This document shows, piece after piece, positions 22,984 through 35,528 of a DNA stretch of 64,000 nt (the stretch's first letter is position 1; each line of letters opens with the position of its first letter). Source of the DNA: Climacium dendroides (Eukaryota; Streptophyta; Bryopsida; Hypnales; Climaciaceae). The stretch is from positions 6,572,001 to 6,636,000 of the forward strand of contig OX467090.1 in the NCBI GenBank assembly GCA_950106755.1. The letters are read 5' to 3'. The notes beneath the pieces were generated by a model. That model was not told the origin of the DNA. It was given only the letters and a program-made list of their open reading frames with translations, and searched no databases. Position numbers and translations under genes: made by a program.

Positions 22984-24477
22984 GTTATTTTCAACCAAAG
23001 TTGGAACAAATTTCCAAACAAAGCTTGAATGTGTTTTTTTCTCCTTCTCAAGATTGGGATTGGTAATGTCATGACACATGTCTCAAAGTAGTGAGTAAGA
23101 AAGTAGGAAGTAATGAGCATGAAAGTAGTTTTTGAATGATTGAAATTAGAAGTATCTATATGTTAGGTATGGACCCAAACCAACTCCTACCTTTCAAATT
23201 TTATAGTAATTTTAGTTTAAGCAATAAAATTACTGAATTTTGGGTAGCCCCATCATTTCTATCTCTCCACATGAAATATTTGCTTTACCTTGTACTATTC
23301 TAGATCATGCTAGATATGCCAATCATTTTAAGTTACATTTGTCTATTGAAAATCATTTAGTTTTTAGTGACTATTAGAAAAAGAAGGAAGTGTCTTCTTT
23401 CCCTTTAAATCAATAAAATTTTGGAGGTAAATTTTTTATTATAAATATATGCAATATTAAAAAATTAGTGCATCTCCAAATACTTGAATTAACTTGAATT
23501 GTGAAACACTATCAAGTTCAAAGTTGCACTATTCCAAAAGAAATGGACTCAAATCAACTAACATCCTTAGTTTTCTATGCTACTTAATCAATTTTTCATA
23601 TATATAATTTGAATAATATGTATACCCTTACTTGAAATAATTTTTTTCTTTAATAATATTGTTCAACAATTTTTCTATTGTTTTGATTTTAAATTAATGT
23701 TTAAGGAAGACGAATGAACTCAACTTAAAGTAATTATTTTATCCATCCATTATAAAGTAGTTATTGTAAATTGTTGAGAACACTTTATTGATACAATTAG
23801 GATGTGTCTTTGCAATAAGTTCTTGACTAGGATTTAGTAGATTTTCAGTTTGTATTAACTGTCTTAAAAAGAAAGATATGTAGTCTTGGAGTAATGCATA
23901 TTCTATGTGTTATATATAAGATTCAAAATGAATAGGCCTTTTATTCATGCTCGTCATGTCTAATAAAATAAACCAATCTATAACAAAGAGAATGATCGGT
24001 TTGTCCTATTGGCATTGTTGAAAATTTTATAATTTGTTTTATATAAAGGCAAATGTCATAAATACAAAAAGCAATTAAAATATAGAAAGCAATAAAGACA
24101 AAGGATGAATTTGTCATGAATATTTGAAGTGTGTTGTCCAATTGGTCCAAATAAGTCTCTAGACTATCCCCAAACCAACAAAAAGTGCATCGTATAATGG
24201 TCTTCTTACTCACCCATAGTAGTTACAATATTTCCTAAGATGATTACAATAAAAAGTCTTCTAAAAAAGTGGAAATTTCAATTGTAGTCACTAATCACTC
24301 CATCGCCACAATCCAAGACATTGATTGTGACCACTAACTCATCCTAATGTAGCATGAATCTCATTTATTGAAAAAAGTTTGTCATGGGTTGATGCAAGGC
24401 CTAGAAGTCTCTCATAGGTGGTTTGTCTATCAAAGATTGGTTTATACCAAATGACCTCTAGTTGGAGTTAAGATAGG
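22984..24477. other. repeat-rich intergenic DNA
   Basis: Bases 23032-23190 ('ggtaatgtcatgacacatgt', 'agtaggaagtaatgagcatg') match, in reverse orientation, about 32376-32510. Bases 24120-24345 are a partial, diverged copy of the 480-bp element. No gene was seen. Confidence 0.6.
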
Positions 24478-24893
24478 TAAGGTAGTATGGCCTTAAAGCA
24501 CCCCTCTTCTTTAGGCCGTTCTGTAGGTAGCTGTAGAATGGATGCCAAATGATCATTGAATGGACCTCTCTCATCTGTTAATAAATTTTTAAAAAAATTG
24601 ATTTTTTTATTGTAAGAGCCAATCATTGTCTTTGGTTTCTGCACATTTTTTTATGAGTCACAAGGGGATGGATTTTGGGACACCTATGGTCACAAATAGG
24701 TACCTATGACCAGAATCTTTGAAAATTCACAAGTAATTCAAAAATGCTTGGAAAAATACAAAACCACTTGTGTTGTGTTCTACATCTATTTTACTTTCTC
24801 TAAAAAACCAAGCTAAAAATCATTTTGTCCATGGAAACCTGTGAAAAAAGCGAATCAGCCCTTAAAAGGTCACTTTAAGGCCATACTACCTTA
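24478..24893 (-). mobile_element. TAAGGTAG element, 415-bp class, reverse copy
   Basis: Ends are 'taaggtagtatggccttaaa' and its inverted repeat 'tttaaggccatactacctta'. The body is the reverse complement of the copies at 28176, 34071 and 58589 (for example 'ggtttccatggacaaaa' on the minus strand). The length of 416 bp equals that of the 28176 copy. Confidence 0.88.
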
Positions 24894-26112
24894 CTTCCAA
24901 AACCTCCATTTTTTCACTTCTGTGTTTGATTACTATTATTAGATTGATCAAATTTTCATTAATTCTTCTTGTTGATAAGCCAAAGGAGGTTCCAACGTGC
25001 CAAAGGGAACTTGACATTTAGATACCATGTGCTCAAGTTACAAAGGAACAAAGTTTGATCCTAAAATGATTTCTTCCAAATAGGTACATAATTGATTTAA
25101 GAGATGTACACCTCACGAAGATGACACTTTTTAAGTCCAATGGCGCATTCACCTTGCGGTACTTCTCTCTCACTTTTAGTACATCTCAACCAGGTGCATA
25201 CCAAGCACTTCTCCGCTACCATTCATGATGCCTCACTTTGATAAAACTGTACTAACCCTATTCTCCAGCAATGGCATCACTTTCAGATTGTCTTCACTTG
25301 CAAGGCCTGCACACACACACACCAAAAAAAATCTCAACATCAATTTGTTTTTAAAAAAAATTTAAAAAAAATTCTTAACACATCAATTTGTTTTTTAAAA
25401 CAAAAAAAATCTAGCATCAATTTTTTTCAAAAAACAAAAACAAAAATTCACAACATCAATTTTTTTTCGAAAAAAAAAATTCTCAACATTAGCGAGATTC
25501 TTTTGTTGGGTATGTACGGTAATCACTTGTGCACGGTGGGGCCAAATTAAAAAGCTGCCCCTCCATTTTGAACGTCCGCAAATGAGGACAAATTTTCTGA
25601 AGTTCCCAACGTATGTTCTCATCAATAATGCTGATGTCAGCTTGGAAGAGGAGGATGGAGGGGCTGGGGGCTCTGCACCTGGTCTTCTTTTGGTCAGATG
25701 AAGTGCACTTGGTCTGTATTGGGCACCACTGCTAATTGGCATAACTTCGTAAGTTACTAAAATGCTGAAGCTCAGTACCTGAAAAATGCTGGGCGTGCTC
25801 TTGTCATGCTTTTGTCGAGCTTTTTGGTCTGCCGGCCGTCCGGGACCCCGACGGATTTGCTTTCTGATGTTGCCCTTATCACCAGAAAAAAAAAAGCTGA
25901 GTGCTTATCAAACGAGCACATCATGTGGAGTTTGTACAATCAATCATCTTCTCTCCTCACAACATTTGGGAGTGAGTCAATTTGGGGGACAAGTGAGTTC
26001 ATGTACGGTTTTAACACAATGAAAAACTTAGTGAGTTTTGCTATTTTTATATTGAGGTCTTTAAATCCTTAAACGTGAAGGCGAGATGTTTTGGTGTTTG
26101 ATAGATGGCTTA

Positions 26113-26298
26113 GAATCTTTTAGTGTAGGACAAAAGTACAACTATTCATTTTCTGAATTTTGTCAAAAAAGGGGAGATCTTTGAATAATACTTTGACTTC
26201 CAATGAGTGGTTTTGGATTTTTTTAGACCAATGATTACGGCCCACAGTATCAAAATGGATGGTTTCCATGGTCACCAATTTGTCGTTTCAAGGGTTAA
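26113..26298 (+). repeat. family F, direct copy
   Basis: Shares 'aggacaaaagtacaactatt', 'ctttgacttccaatgagtg' and 'atggtttccatggtcacca' with the other copies, ending in 'gtttcaagggttaa'. Confidence 0.8.
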
Positions 26299-27727
26299 AC
26301 ATGGGATTTTCTTGGCTTTCACCTTGTAACGACACCTGCCAAGGACTAAAATTTGTCCTAGAAATGGTTTTTGAAAAAAATTGTAGAGACGAAAAATGCA
26401 TTTGGTGTTCATCTATGAATTGGAGTTTTGAGGGGCCAAATAACATTGGTGATAGCTAGGGCCATGTCCTTTTAGGGTTAAGATTTCATTTGTGAGTACA
26501 AGTTGTAAATCAAGTTGAGAGCTTCATCTCTTTGTTAATCGTGCATAATAGCATTGTATCATTAGGTAGTAGTGGCCCTCCCCCCATGTTGAAAAGGTAT
26601 AACTATGCCTCCCTCATTGCCTACAAGGGGCCTCCTTTTTAAGGATGCAAAAGGGCCCCTTGCTTCATTAGGGGGTCATCACACCTTCTCTCCATTCTCA
26701 ATCTTCAAAGAGTAAAGACGAGGCACTTTTTCTTTGACTTGGGGAGGGCCCATTCTCTAAATTTTTATTTTCCTTTGAAGGTGAAGGATGGGCGTGAAGA
26801 TTGAGACCCTATGAAGGTTGAGATGCCATGTCTATTCTCATTCTTCACAAGTTAAAAAGGAGAGTCACACCTTCTTTATAGAAAAGGGCTCCTTTTGACT
26901 CTTCTTTTCGCTCCACACTTTCTTGTTCTTCATAGAAGTTTTATTCTCAAAGAAGGTGTGACAATCCTTAGAGTAAACCAGACATTTATTACATAGATTC
27001 AAGAACCACACAACAACTGTTGCCAATTACTACACATAGTAATTGCACAATTCAACTTTCAATTCAATTGTGTAGGGAACAAAAATTCGTATTACAAGCC
27101 AAAGATTGAACATTGTGCAATGAAGGGTTGCAAGGAATTGTTAACTAGATTTCAAATGCATTGCCTTTCAATTGCAATAAAATATATACAAAAAAATCTT
27201 TTGCATTTTGTTTTTGAAGGTGAATCCCGAGGGTGAATCTTAATACAACATGTAATAATCACACAAAATTTCAAAACATGCAAGTTTTTATATTTATGTA
27301 GAGAGGGATTGAATTTTGTCTGTGTAGTGATTAACAAGTTTACTATATTTATTGGTAAACAATGCTATATAGAATACCGTACATGTAGGTTAGTTTTGGA
27401 AACAAATAGGAAAAATTTGTATTGTGTCTAAAATTTGAAAAATTATACAACTATTTCTAAAAGTTTGAAAAAATTAATTGTTGTTAATTCTAAATATCCA
27501 CAACTAATTGTTGAGGAAATTTAGAAAAAAGAATACATTTACGCATGAATACAAAAAAACAATCCAGAATTAGGAGTGTCTAGAAATTAGAAAGAGCAAA
27601 GTGCCGAAAGTTAAGAAATCCAAATCAAGTTGCCAAATTGTCAAACTACAAAAACTAAAATGCCACATTTAAAATTTTTTGGACTATTTATTGAATTCTA
27701 AACAAAACGTCATGAAATCTCTAGATA

Positions 27728-27965
27728 ACATAACATTGTTAATCAAACATGGGGGGGTCTCTTTTGCTTTTGCAAGAAGAGGGAGCCTCCAATGCTAGAA
27801 ATTTTCAGATCTACAAATGTGTGGGGAGGGGATGGGCCAACTTTGACAACCTCCTCCAAGTGCCAATGAGAAGCAAAGTATTTTAACTAAATTCCTCCCT
27901 TGGTATCTAGGGGGGAATTATACCTCCACCTAGGAAGTGGAGATGGAACTAATAAACAATGCTAT
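27728..27965 (+). mobile_element. family G element (TAACATTGTTAA ends)
   Basis: It begins 'taacattgttaat' and ends near 'taataaacaatgcta'. The interior has 'ctcttttgc' and 'gggagcctcc', shared with copies at about 32685-32872, 33154-33345 and 34888-35080. Confidence 0.6.
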
Positions 27966-28175
27966 GAATAACATTATGAGATCTCCAAATGTTTATACAG
28001 ATCTCCACACGTTTTGTATTGATCTCTTGATGTTTTGCATTATCTCTTGATGACCATTTTATTTTTTCTTGATGACCAATATTAGTTTTGGACTTTTGAA
28101 AGTCCAAAAGCAGTTAAATGTGGCATTAAACTATTTTGACAACAAGGTCCCGAACTTGACTTGCATGTACGGTAG

Positions 28176-28591
28176 TAAGTTAGTATGCTCAAAAAGCGAC
28201 CATTTAAGGGTCAGTTCGCCTTTTTCACAGGTTTCTATGGACAAGAGTATTTTTACATCATTTTTCAAAGAAAGAAAAATAGACAAGGAACCTAACACAT
28301 ATGGTTTTGTATTTTTTCCAAGCATATTTGAATTACTTATTAAAATTTTAAAGATTAAGGACATAGACACCTATTTGTGACCGTACATCTCCCAAAACCC
28401 GTCCTCTTGCAACTTCTAAAGAAATGTGCAGAAATCAAAAACTATGATTGGCTCTTACAATAGAAAAATAATTCTTGCCTAGATGCATTCAATTGCTGAA
28501 GTAGCCCATTCAAAGATCACCTCATCTCCATTCTCCCCCAAAGCTAGAATCCTCCTGAAAGAGAGGGTCCATTTTACAACATGCTACCTTA
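28176..28591 (+). mobile_element. TAAGGTAG element, 415-bp class
   Basis: Starts 'taagttagtatgctcaaaaa' and ends 'acatgctacctta'. It shares 'ccatttaaggg', 'tttctatggacaagagta', 'attaaggacatag' and 'gattggctctt' with the other copies. A 100-codon open frame crosses it, but only because stops are absent by chance; the sister copies do not keep that frame. Confidence 0.85.
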
Positions 28592-29019
28592 ATTTCCTTC
28601 TCCTTCGAAAATCAAACCCACATGAAATCAAGTTCTTAAAAAAAGGACTTCTACCCAACGTCGACTATCCGGCTTTACCACTTCCAATCAAGCCTATTCA
28701 CCCTAAGGCCGGGACAAGGTTGACAACATCGCAACAAGCTCGGGAGCCCCATCCCAATCCCCTCCCAAGGAGAATGTACGGTCGCTAGTCTGCCAACATC
28801 CATCATGTTGGGTGAGTTGAATTCCGGCCCAAAAGCGTGTGATGCGGCAAGCATCCGCTGCCACTTCTTTCCTTTGTTCCTTTTGCTGGACTGGAGCCTC
28901 TGCAGGAAGAAAAACCTCTGCAAAGCCACTTTCTGTAGCAAAGCGGAGCTGCAAGCCTGACTTTGCAGTACAAAGGGGGGTGACAGGTTGATAAGCAAGC
29001 AAGTAACCTACTCCTGTCC

Positions 29020-29575
29020 TTGCACCCCCAACAACTGTTCCACTTCCCCATGTACCAATGGAGTACATTCCAGAAAAAAAAAAAAAAAAAAAAGATGGTG
29101 CATTCCTGTACCTTGCACCCAACAACTGTTCCGTTCCTCATGTATCAATGGAGTACATTCTAGAAAGAAGAAAAAAGATGTTTGCATTCCTATCCTCACA
29201 CCCAACAACTGTTCCATTCCTCATGTATCAATGGAGTACATTCTAGAAAGAAAATGAGATGTATGCATTCCTATCCTTGCACTTGACTATTCCGTTCCTC
29301 ATGTATCAATGGAGTACATTCTAGAAAGAAAAAAAGATGTATGCATTCCTATCCTTACACTCGACTATTCCGTTCCTCACATATCAGAGGAGTAATGTTT
29401 TAGAAAGAAAATGAGATGTTGCATTCCTATCCCTGCACTTGACTATTCTGTTCCTCATGTATCAATGGAGTACATTCTAGAAAGAAAAAAAGATGTTTGC
29501 ATTCCTATCCTCGCACCTAAGAATTGTTCCATTTTTCATGTATCAATGGAGTACATTTCAAAAAAAAAATGTGCA
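29020..29575. repeat. minisatellite, about 7 units of about 80 bp
   Basis: Each unit contains 'tgcattcctatcc', 'caacaactgttcc' or 'cttgactattccg', then 'atgtatcaatggagtaca' and a purine-rich tail of variable length. The first unit has a run of about 20 A. The fifth unit (near 29390) is diverged. Fragments of open frame through the array repeat the peptide SMEYILERK and should not be taken for a gene. Confidence 0.92.
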
Positions 29576-30653
29576 CCACTGGTACAGAAAGTAGGATTTT
29601 TTTTAAAGGGACCCGAATGGATATGTCTCACTCACTCATGACAAAGAAGACCATTCAGTGTGGCCAGTGAGTAATTTATAATTTCCAAATCTAGCACAGG
29701 TCGGTCGACTAGTTCAACCCCACCAGGAGTGGTTGAAGAAGAGCTCTGAAACTCATTGGCATGGTCCGTAAGATGGGTGCAAATCATAAATTGTTCCTTG
29801 GGGAACGTGGGGAACTTGGGGAACAAAGAAGAGGAACATAGATTTTACACCCCAGTTGTCGGAATGGTTCTACTATCTACGCTGCACGAACATTTTCGGT
29901 GTCGAACGGCCACCGCCCAATGAGGGATAAATTTGATTTAATGTTACCTTGGAGAAGAATGCAACCGCATTTGCCAAGTTACTTATTCACCCTACGATGT
30001 GCAAGCATATGAGTGGTCAAACCAGAGCCCATGGGAGATGTTGGGATGGAATGAAATGGGGCTTATGATACTCAATCCCCGGCAGTTTGAAAAAAGGGGA
30101 GCCACTTGTGAGGTCCCATGTGTGGGGAGAACCGGCACACACGTGAGTAATTAAAAAGGTTCAGTCATCATGTTGCAAGCGTAGTCACCAAATTTCCCAT
30201 AATCTTGCAACACAAAGTCCCACTTCTACAGTGCAGCGGGGCTTTTGGGGGGGCTTAAAAAATATACTACTGTAGACGACCTTCACTTTTCAGACAAAAC
30301 TTGGAGGATGAATAGTTGCACTTTTATCCTGCACGGAGAGATTCTTTGTCATTCATCGGCTAGAAAATGATCTCTATGTTGTTTATGGATTAACCCCTGA
30401 GCACCTAGAACAAATTCAGTGAAATCCAGACCTTTTCGACTTCATTCCGATCAAGCTTTCTCTTAAGAAGAGAGGATCCACATAATCCAACCGTACCCGA
30501 TTGGTAGTCAAGAGAGACCCAGAGGTATGGAGAAAAGGACATGTCCTTTGATTGTACTACTTAAGAGATTATAGTAGTCAAACAAGAATGTTTTTCAAAA
30601 TGGAATGGCCAAATTTTGGCCTCTAGGACACTCAAGGGTTAAGCAATTACATG
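29576..30653. other. intergenic, no gene seen
   Basis: Includes a reverse family F copy at 30265-30372. Nothing else is recognised. Confidence 0.5.
30265..30372 (-). repeat. family F, partial reverse copy
   Basis: The sequence 'ggatgaatagttgcactttt' followed by 'cctgcacggagagattcttt' is nearly identical to the copy at 1450-1505. Confidence 0.8.
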
Positions 30654-31135
30654 TAAGGTAAAACAATCCATTGTGGTCAGATGATCCATAGTGGACACCT
30701 AAGGAATGACCCCATCATGGTTTATTTCAGTACGTGAAATTTTGACCACAATCCATGTCTTACGTGATAGTAATGGAGTGATTGGTGACTTCATTAGGAA
30801 CTTCCTACTTTTTAATGTGAATTCATTGTACAAATGAACTTTTTAGACTTTCTATATTAGAAAATACAATGACCGTGCTTTAGGTGAACAAAATGAGCAT
30901 GTTGGATTTAGATTTAGTTGGTACTAAGGTAGTCTATAGACTCTTTTGGGCTATGATGCATTGAACACTTCAAAAATTCATAGCAAATTCATACTTTGTA
31001 AAAAAAAAAAACATAATTTCAATTGCTCTCACTATTTCTCAGACTTGTAATAATGTGAAAAAAAAATTAAAAAATTTCAGCAACAATATGAGGTCAAAAC
31101 TCCTACTTCTGACCACAATGGGTTGTTTTACCTTG
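30654..31135 (+). mobile_element. TAAGGTAG-type element, 480-bp class
   Basis: Ends are 'taaggtaaaacaatccattg' and the inverted 'caatgggttgttttacctt'. It is the opposite orientation of the 22507 copy. The inner part has 'gggctatgatgcattgaaca' and 'caatccatgtcttacgtg'. No open frame. Confidence 0.87.
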
Positions 31136-34070
31136 TCTAGAGCATGGGTTTTTTGAATGCGGAAATTTTCCTATGATGTACAAAGATAATGTTTGGGAGG
31201 ATTCCATAATTTTACATAATTTTATTTCTCAAAACATAATTACTATGAATTATTTTGGTTGAAGATTATGTTTGACCTATACTAATCATATAGACCTTCC
31301 TATTTCCAACCAAGGGTTGGCTGCACAATCTACAAAGGAGGGGGTGCGAGTTTAATAGCCAATCATGATGCGCCACAATTGCACTGGGAACTGGGCCATG
31401 ATTGATTACTATTCATCTCTTCTTGCACAAAAAGAAAGCAATCTACATTGCCAAAATGGTGAAGATGATTAGAAATGGGTCTACATTGCCAAAATGGCGA
31501 GGATGATTAAAAATGGGTCAACTATTATAATTTGTAGAGGGGCTTCCAATCTAAGTATGGAATGTAAACAATAGCAATCATCGTCACCACAATAATCATT
31601 AAGGGTGGTTACAACTTCAAGTCCCTAAAAGTCTCAATACAAGATTATTTTGGAACTCCACCCAAAAGAATTGTAAATGTATGATCCTTTGGAAATTACA
31701 ACTACACATTATTCTCTAAAATGATTTCAACACTAATTATAAGATAAATAGGAGACCCTATTTATGCCATGTGTGATTTATATGTACCACTTATGTACCC
31801 ACTTTTTAATATACATTTCAAGTTTGAAATGTAATGTTATTTAGTGAAATCACAATAACGGAGGCTTCCAAATTGTGGCACAAATAGTCAGAGTCTTCCA
31901 TCGTACTACAACGTTCCAATTTTCGTACGCCAAATAAAATAGTATTATTGCTGAATAAGGGTTGGGATGAGCCACTTGAAAAAGCTGAGCAGGACCCATG
32001 CTTGAACCCATACTGTCTTAGAAATTGGTAGATTTTGGGATAAGCTTCGGAGACCATGCCCCAAGCATGATATATAGTGCACTGAGTGTGAGTTGGAGAG
32101 CAAATCATTGGAGGATGAACATGTGCCCAATTATGCAAAGACAAATCAGGACCAATTTATTAGTGTCAGGAGTGACAATTACAACAATTATAGTAGAGCC
32201 ACCCATAACCGATCAAATAAGCCAAATTCAGTGTGGACATCAATGATCTGGAATAAGTTCGTGCAAGGGCGAAGCAAATATTTCTGGAGGTGCAAAGATA
32301 AAAATGACCCAAAAGATTTGGTAATTTTATCACTTGAACTGAAATTACTGTGAATTTTGGAAGTCAAAAGTTGGTCTGGACCCATGTCCGATATTCAGAG
32401 TCTTCTAATTTTGATCATTCAAGAAATTGTTTTCCCGCTCATTACTTCTAACTTTCTTGCTCACTACTTTGGGACGTGTGTCATGACCTTACTAGTCCCA
32501 ACCTTGAAATGAAGGGAAAAAAAAACAAAAACATTCTAAGCTTCAGGTGGAAATCTGTTTCAGCCTTGGTTGTCTGGTTGGGAATGGGTGGTCCTACCTT
32601 AGAAAGGGTGGAGTGTATAGTGTGTGTTAATGAACATTGTGAGGTTCAAAGTAGCCTTGTTTGAATGCTTCACAATGACATACCATTATTAACCAACATT
32701 AGGGTTCCCTTTTGTTCCCACAAAATGGGAGCCCCCAACCAACGGTACAACTTTTTAGTCAACCAATTATTATGTGAAGATTAAACTAAGTTCATTCCTA
32801 GGGATCTAATGAAGGATTATCCCAATCTCCATAGGAAAATGGTTTAGGCTAATTAACAATGTTACGTTGAAACAAGCAGATTTTGTCCTTGATCATTTTT
32901 TCTAAAAAGTAAAATCAAATTGGCGTCATATATATCCTGTATTCTGAAAGTCTAAAAATGTCACAAAACATTGCAATAAGGTTTCCACGAACTATTTGCA
33001 ATATGTGATGCTATGATTTTTCACATCTATTTACAAACTCCAGTAAAGGTGAAGGTGAATACATAAAATAGTGAAATTAGGTTGCCTTAACAATTAGGTT
33101 GCCTTCTATAGAGAAGTTACTTCATGACTCACTGCTTGTTCACATGGAGGGTTCTCCTTTGCCCCCCCCAAACTAGAAGCCTCCCAACCAATCATTATTC
33201 AAAATCTAATAAGGCAACAAACTACATTATGAGCCTAGACAATTAGATTCCAAGCATCATAATATAAATCTCCCCCAATGTATCTTAAAGGGAATTATAC
33301 CTCCATTTGAGGGAGAGGCACCTCACCTAGTTTAGCAATGTTATGTGGCTCTCTAAAACTTGGCCAAGAACTAGTGCACCAACCCAAAAAACATATATAA
33401 TTCTTCCATTATTGCATCCTTCTTTCATAAGAATACATATTAGAATGTTAAGAAATTAGTGAATGGCAACTTAATTTCACTATTTTGTATATAGATTTCA
33501 GCCTTATGATAAGTTAAGTTAACATCATGTGCTGAATTTGATTCTTGAACCTCAAGATGCACACCCACCCATCCATACCTTAAATTTGGTTGTTTGTTTT
33601 GTTTGCTACGTTGAGATCTCCTGGACCGTGTGTCCCCTATTCGCGTTCTTGGTACCGTCGGAAAGCTCTCGACAAGGAAGGGTGCAAGGGCTTCATTTCG
33701 TGGTGTTTGAACCTACAGTGAGAAAGCTATTGAATTTCGAAGTTTTTATGAACTAAAAAAAATTAGAAAATCACTTTTTCTTTTCTTTTGACTGTGGCAA
33801 TGGCACAGGGCACACTAGTTGATTGGTGAAGGAATGTCTTAAAAGGACCCCAGACGTGAGCAGAATTAGAGGGCATATACTGGAGGGAATATGATATGCC
33901 GATAGTACAAGCTCCCAAAGGAGAGATATGTTACCAAGCATATGCTGCTCGTTCTTATCAAGTCTGAACAAACAACTGAAACTCTGAAATGATTGATGCT
34001 CCCTGCCGGCATTGATCACCAGATTTTCAACTTCGTTTACAGATCCACATGGTGCGAAAAATTAAAGGTG
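31136..34070. other. intergenic, dispersed repeats
   Basis: Contains a reverse copy of the 23.1-kb repeat (about 32376-32510), family G elements (about 32685-32872 and 33154-33345), a segment at 33049-33520 that recurs at 36850-37116, and a segment at about 33590-33820 that recurs at about 38968-39192. The open frames near 31.8-32.4 kb have no recognisable domain and are not called. Confidence 0.5.
33154..33345. mobile_element. family G insertion within a repeated segment
   Basis: The segment 33049-33520 and its relative 36850-37116 align on both sides of this block ('gagaagttacttcatgactc' before, 'cttggccaagaactagtgca' after), but the block is absent from the second copy. Its interior resembles the family G elements at 27.7, 32.7 and 34.9 kb. 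Confidence 0.6.
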
Positions 34071-34477
34071 TAAGGTAGTATGCTCTAAAAGCAACCATTC
34101 AAGGGCTGGACTACCTTTTTTCATAGGTTTCTGTGGACAAAAATATATGTAGATCATTTTTTAGAAAAAGAAAAATAGATGTGGAACTTATCACAAGTGG
34201 TTTTGTAGTTTTTCAAGCATTTTTGAATTACTTATAAATTTTCAAAGATTAAGGATATAGGCACCTATTTGTCACCATAGGTCTTTCCAAATCCATCCAC
34301 TTACAACTTGTAAATAAATGTGAGGAAAACTAAGATAGTGATTGGCTCTTGTAATAAAATAAAATAAATTCCTCGATTCATTTCAATGTCTATAGTGGTC
34401 TATTTAAGAATCACCTCATCTTCATTCTTTAGTTAATAATAGGGGTGATTTGAAGGAATTAGATCAAACTACCTTCC
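34071..34477 (+). mobile_element. TAAGGTAG element, 415-bp class
   Basis: Begins 'taaggtagtatgctctaaaa' and ends 'caaactacctt'. Shares 'tttctgtggacaaaaatat', 'attaaggatataggcaccta' and 'gattggctctt' with the copies at 28176 and 58589. Confidence 0.85.
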
Positions 34478-34887
34478 ACTTGAAATCACACAAACAAACA
34501 ATTCAGCTTGGTTGCCATTATTATATTGAATGTTTTTGATGGAATCTTGTTGGAAGCCAAAAGGGGATTGATTCTAAATTCTTTAAGAATGCATTTTTGG
34601 ATACCATATGAATAAACTACGAATTTTCAAAGTGTTAAAAATAGGGTTCAGGGCAACCAACCATAGACTCTCATGGATAGTGGAAGTACATTTTAGGCAA
34701 GAATCTAATCTATGCATTTTTAGAAAGTATGCAATTTAAGGTGTAGTACCTTACTCAAACAACATGTTTTGAAATTGTGAAACTCAAATTACACACAAAG
34801 CTCTAGAAACTAAGATTGGCTACACTCATATGAAAAAAAGCTCCAGTTTCTAATAAAATTTCATCATTTCAATAAATATGCCAGTCT

Positions 34888-35080
34888 ATGTAACATTGTT
34901 AATGGCAATGCTTACGGGGCCCTTTTGCTCCTCTACAATGCAGGAGCCTCCAACGTTACAACTTTCCAACCAATCAATGATTATGTGCAGATGAAACAAA
35001 ATTCACTTATAGGAATCTAGCTAGGGAGGGATTATCCCAATTTCTAAAGAGGAATGATCTAGGCTGGTTAATAATGGAAG
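34888..35080 (+). mobile_element. family G element
   Basis: Begins 'gtaacattgttaat', then 'ggggcccttttgctc' and 'aggagcctccaacg'. The same order is seen at 32685-32872, which ends in the inverted terminal 'ctaattaacaatgttacg'. Confidence 0.6.
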
Positions 35081-35230
35081 TTATGTAAATGGAAGTTATA
35101 AAATTGGTAAAACAAGACAGGATGGTTTCCACTATTGATCATCAAACTTGGTGTCTTAATTAATGATTTAAAACATGTTGGGAAGTACTCTGTTCTCTAG
35201 GTTTCTGTGTAATTAAAGAGGACTGATGTG

Positions 35231-35528
35231 TAAGGTAGGTCGGTTTTTTAAACCGACCCTTTAAGAGCTGATTGCATTTTGGGGAAAGCTAAACAGCTCG
35301 AAACAATTTTCAGTGAATTTTGGTAGAAAGAAAAATGGAATTGGCATCTAATCCAAGTCGTTTCATATTTTTTGGACCTTTGTGGAATTAGTTACAAATT
35401 TTTGAAGCTGAAAAACAGTGGTTTCTAAAACCGACCTCCTTCTGAAATGTACGCAGTTCATGCATTTTAGAAGTAAAATGTACCAAATTGGTTTTAGAAG
35501 CGGGTCCAGATTAGAGCTACCCACCTTA
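35231..35528 (+). mobile_element. TAAGGTAG element, 300-bp class
   Basis: Begins 'taaggtaggtcggtttttta' and ends 'gctacccacctta'. It matches the copy in intron 12 of the arginine gene. An inner palindrome 'ggtcggttttttaaaccgac' stands near the left end. Confidence 0.83.

Larger units (their letters stand above)
24894..28175. other. intergenic, repeats only
   Basis: Contains A-rich low-complexity DNA (25320-25490), a family F copy (26113-26298) and a family G element (about 27728-27965). The patch 25600-25900 is less AT-rich but has no exon I can defend. The stretch 26660-26960 is rich in short G/A and C/T runs of unknown origin. Confidence 0.5.

Noticed and set aside
28069..28380. 103-codon open frame on the plus strand
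   Set aside because: It lies inside a 415-bp TAAGGTAG element and the frame is not kept in the three sister copies.
28675..29257. Several overlapping open frames of 90-140 codons on both strands
   Set aside because: They run through or beside the 80-bp minisatellite; the repeated peptides and long Phe or Lys runs come from the repeat units and A tracts.
31136..34070. A retrotransposon with gag-pol coding
   Set aside because: No reverse transcriptase, integrase or protease motif could be found in any frame here or elsewhere in the window.
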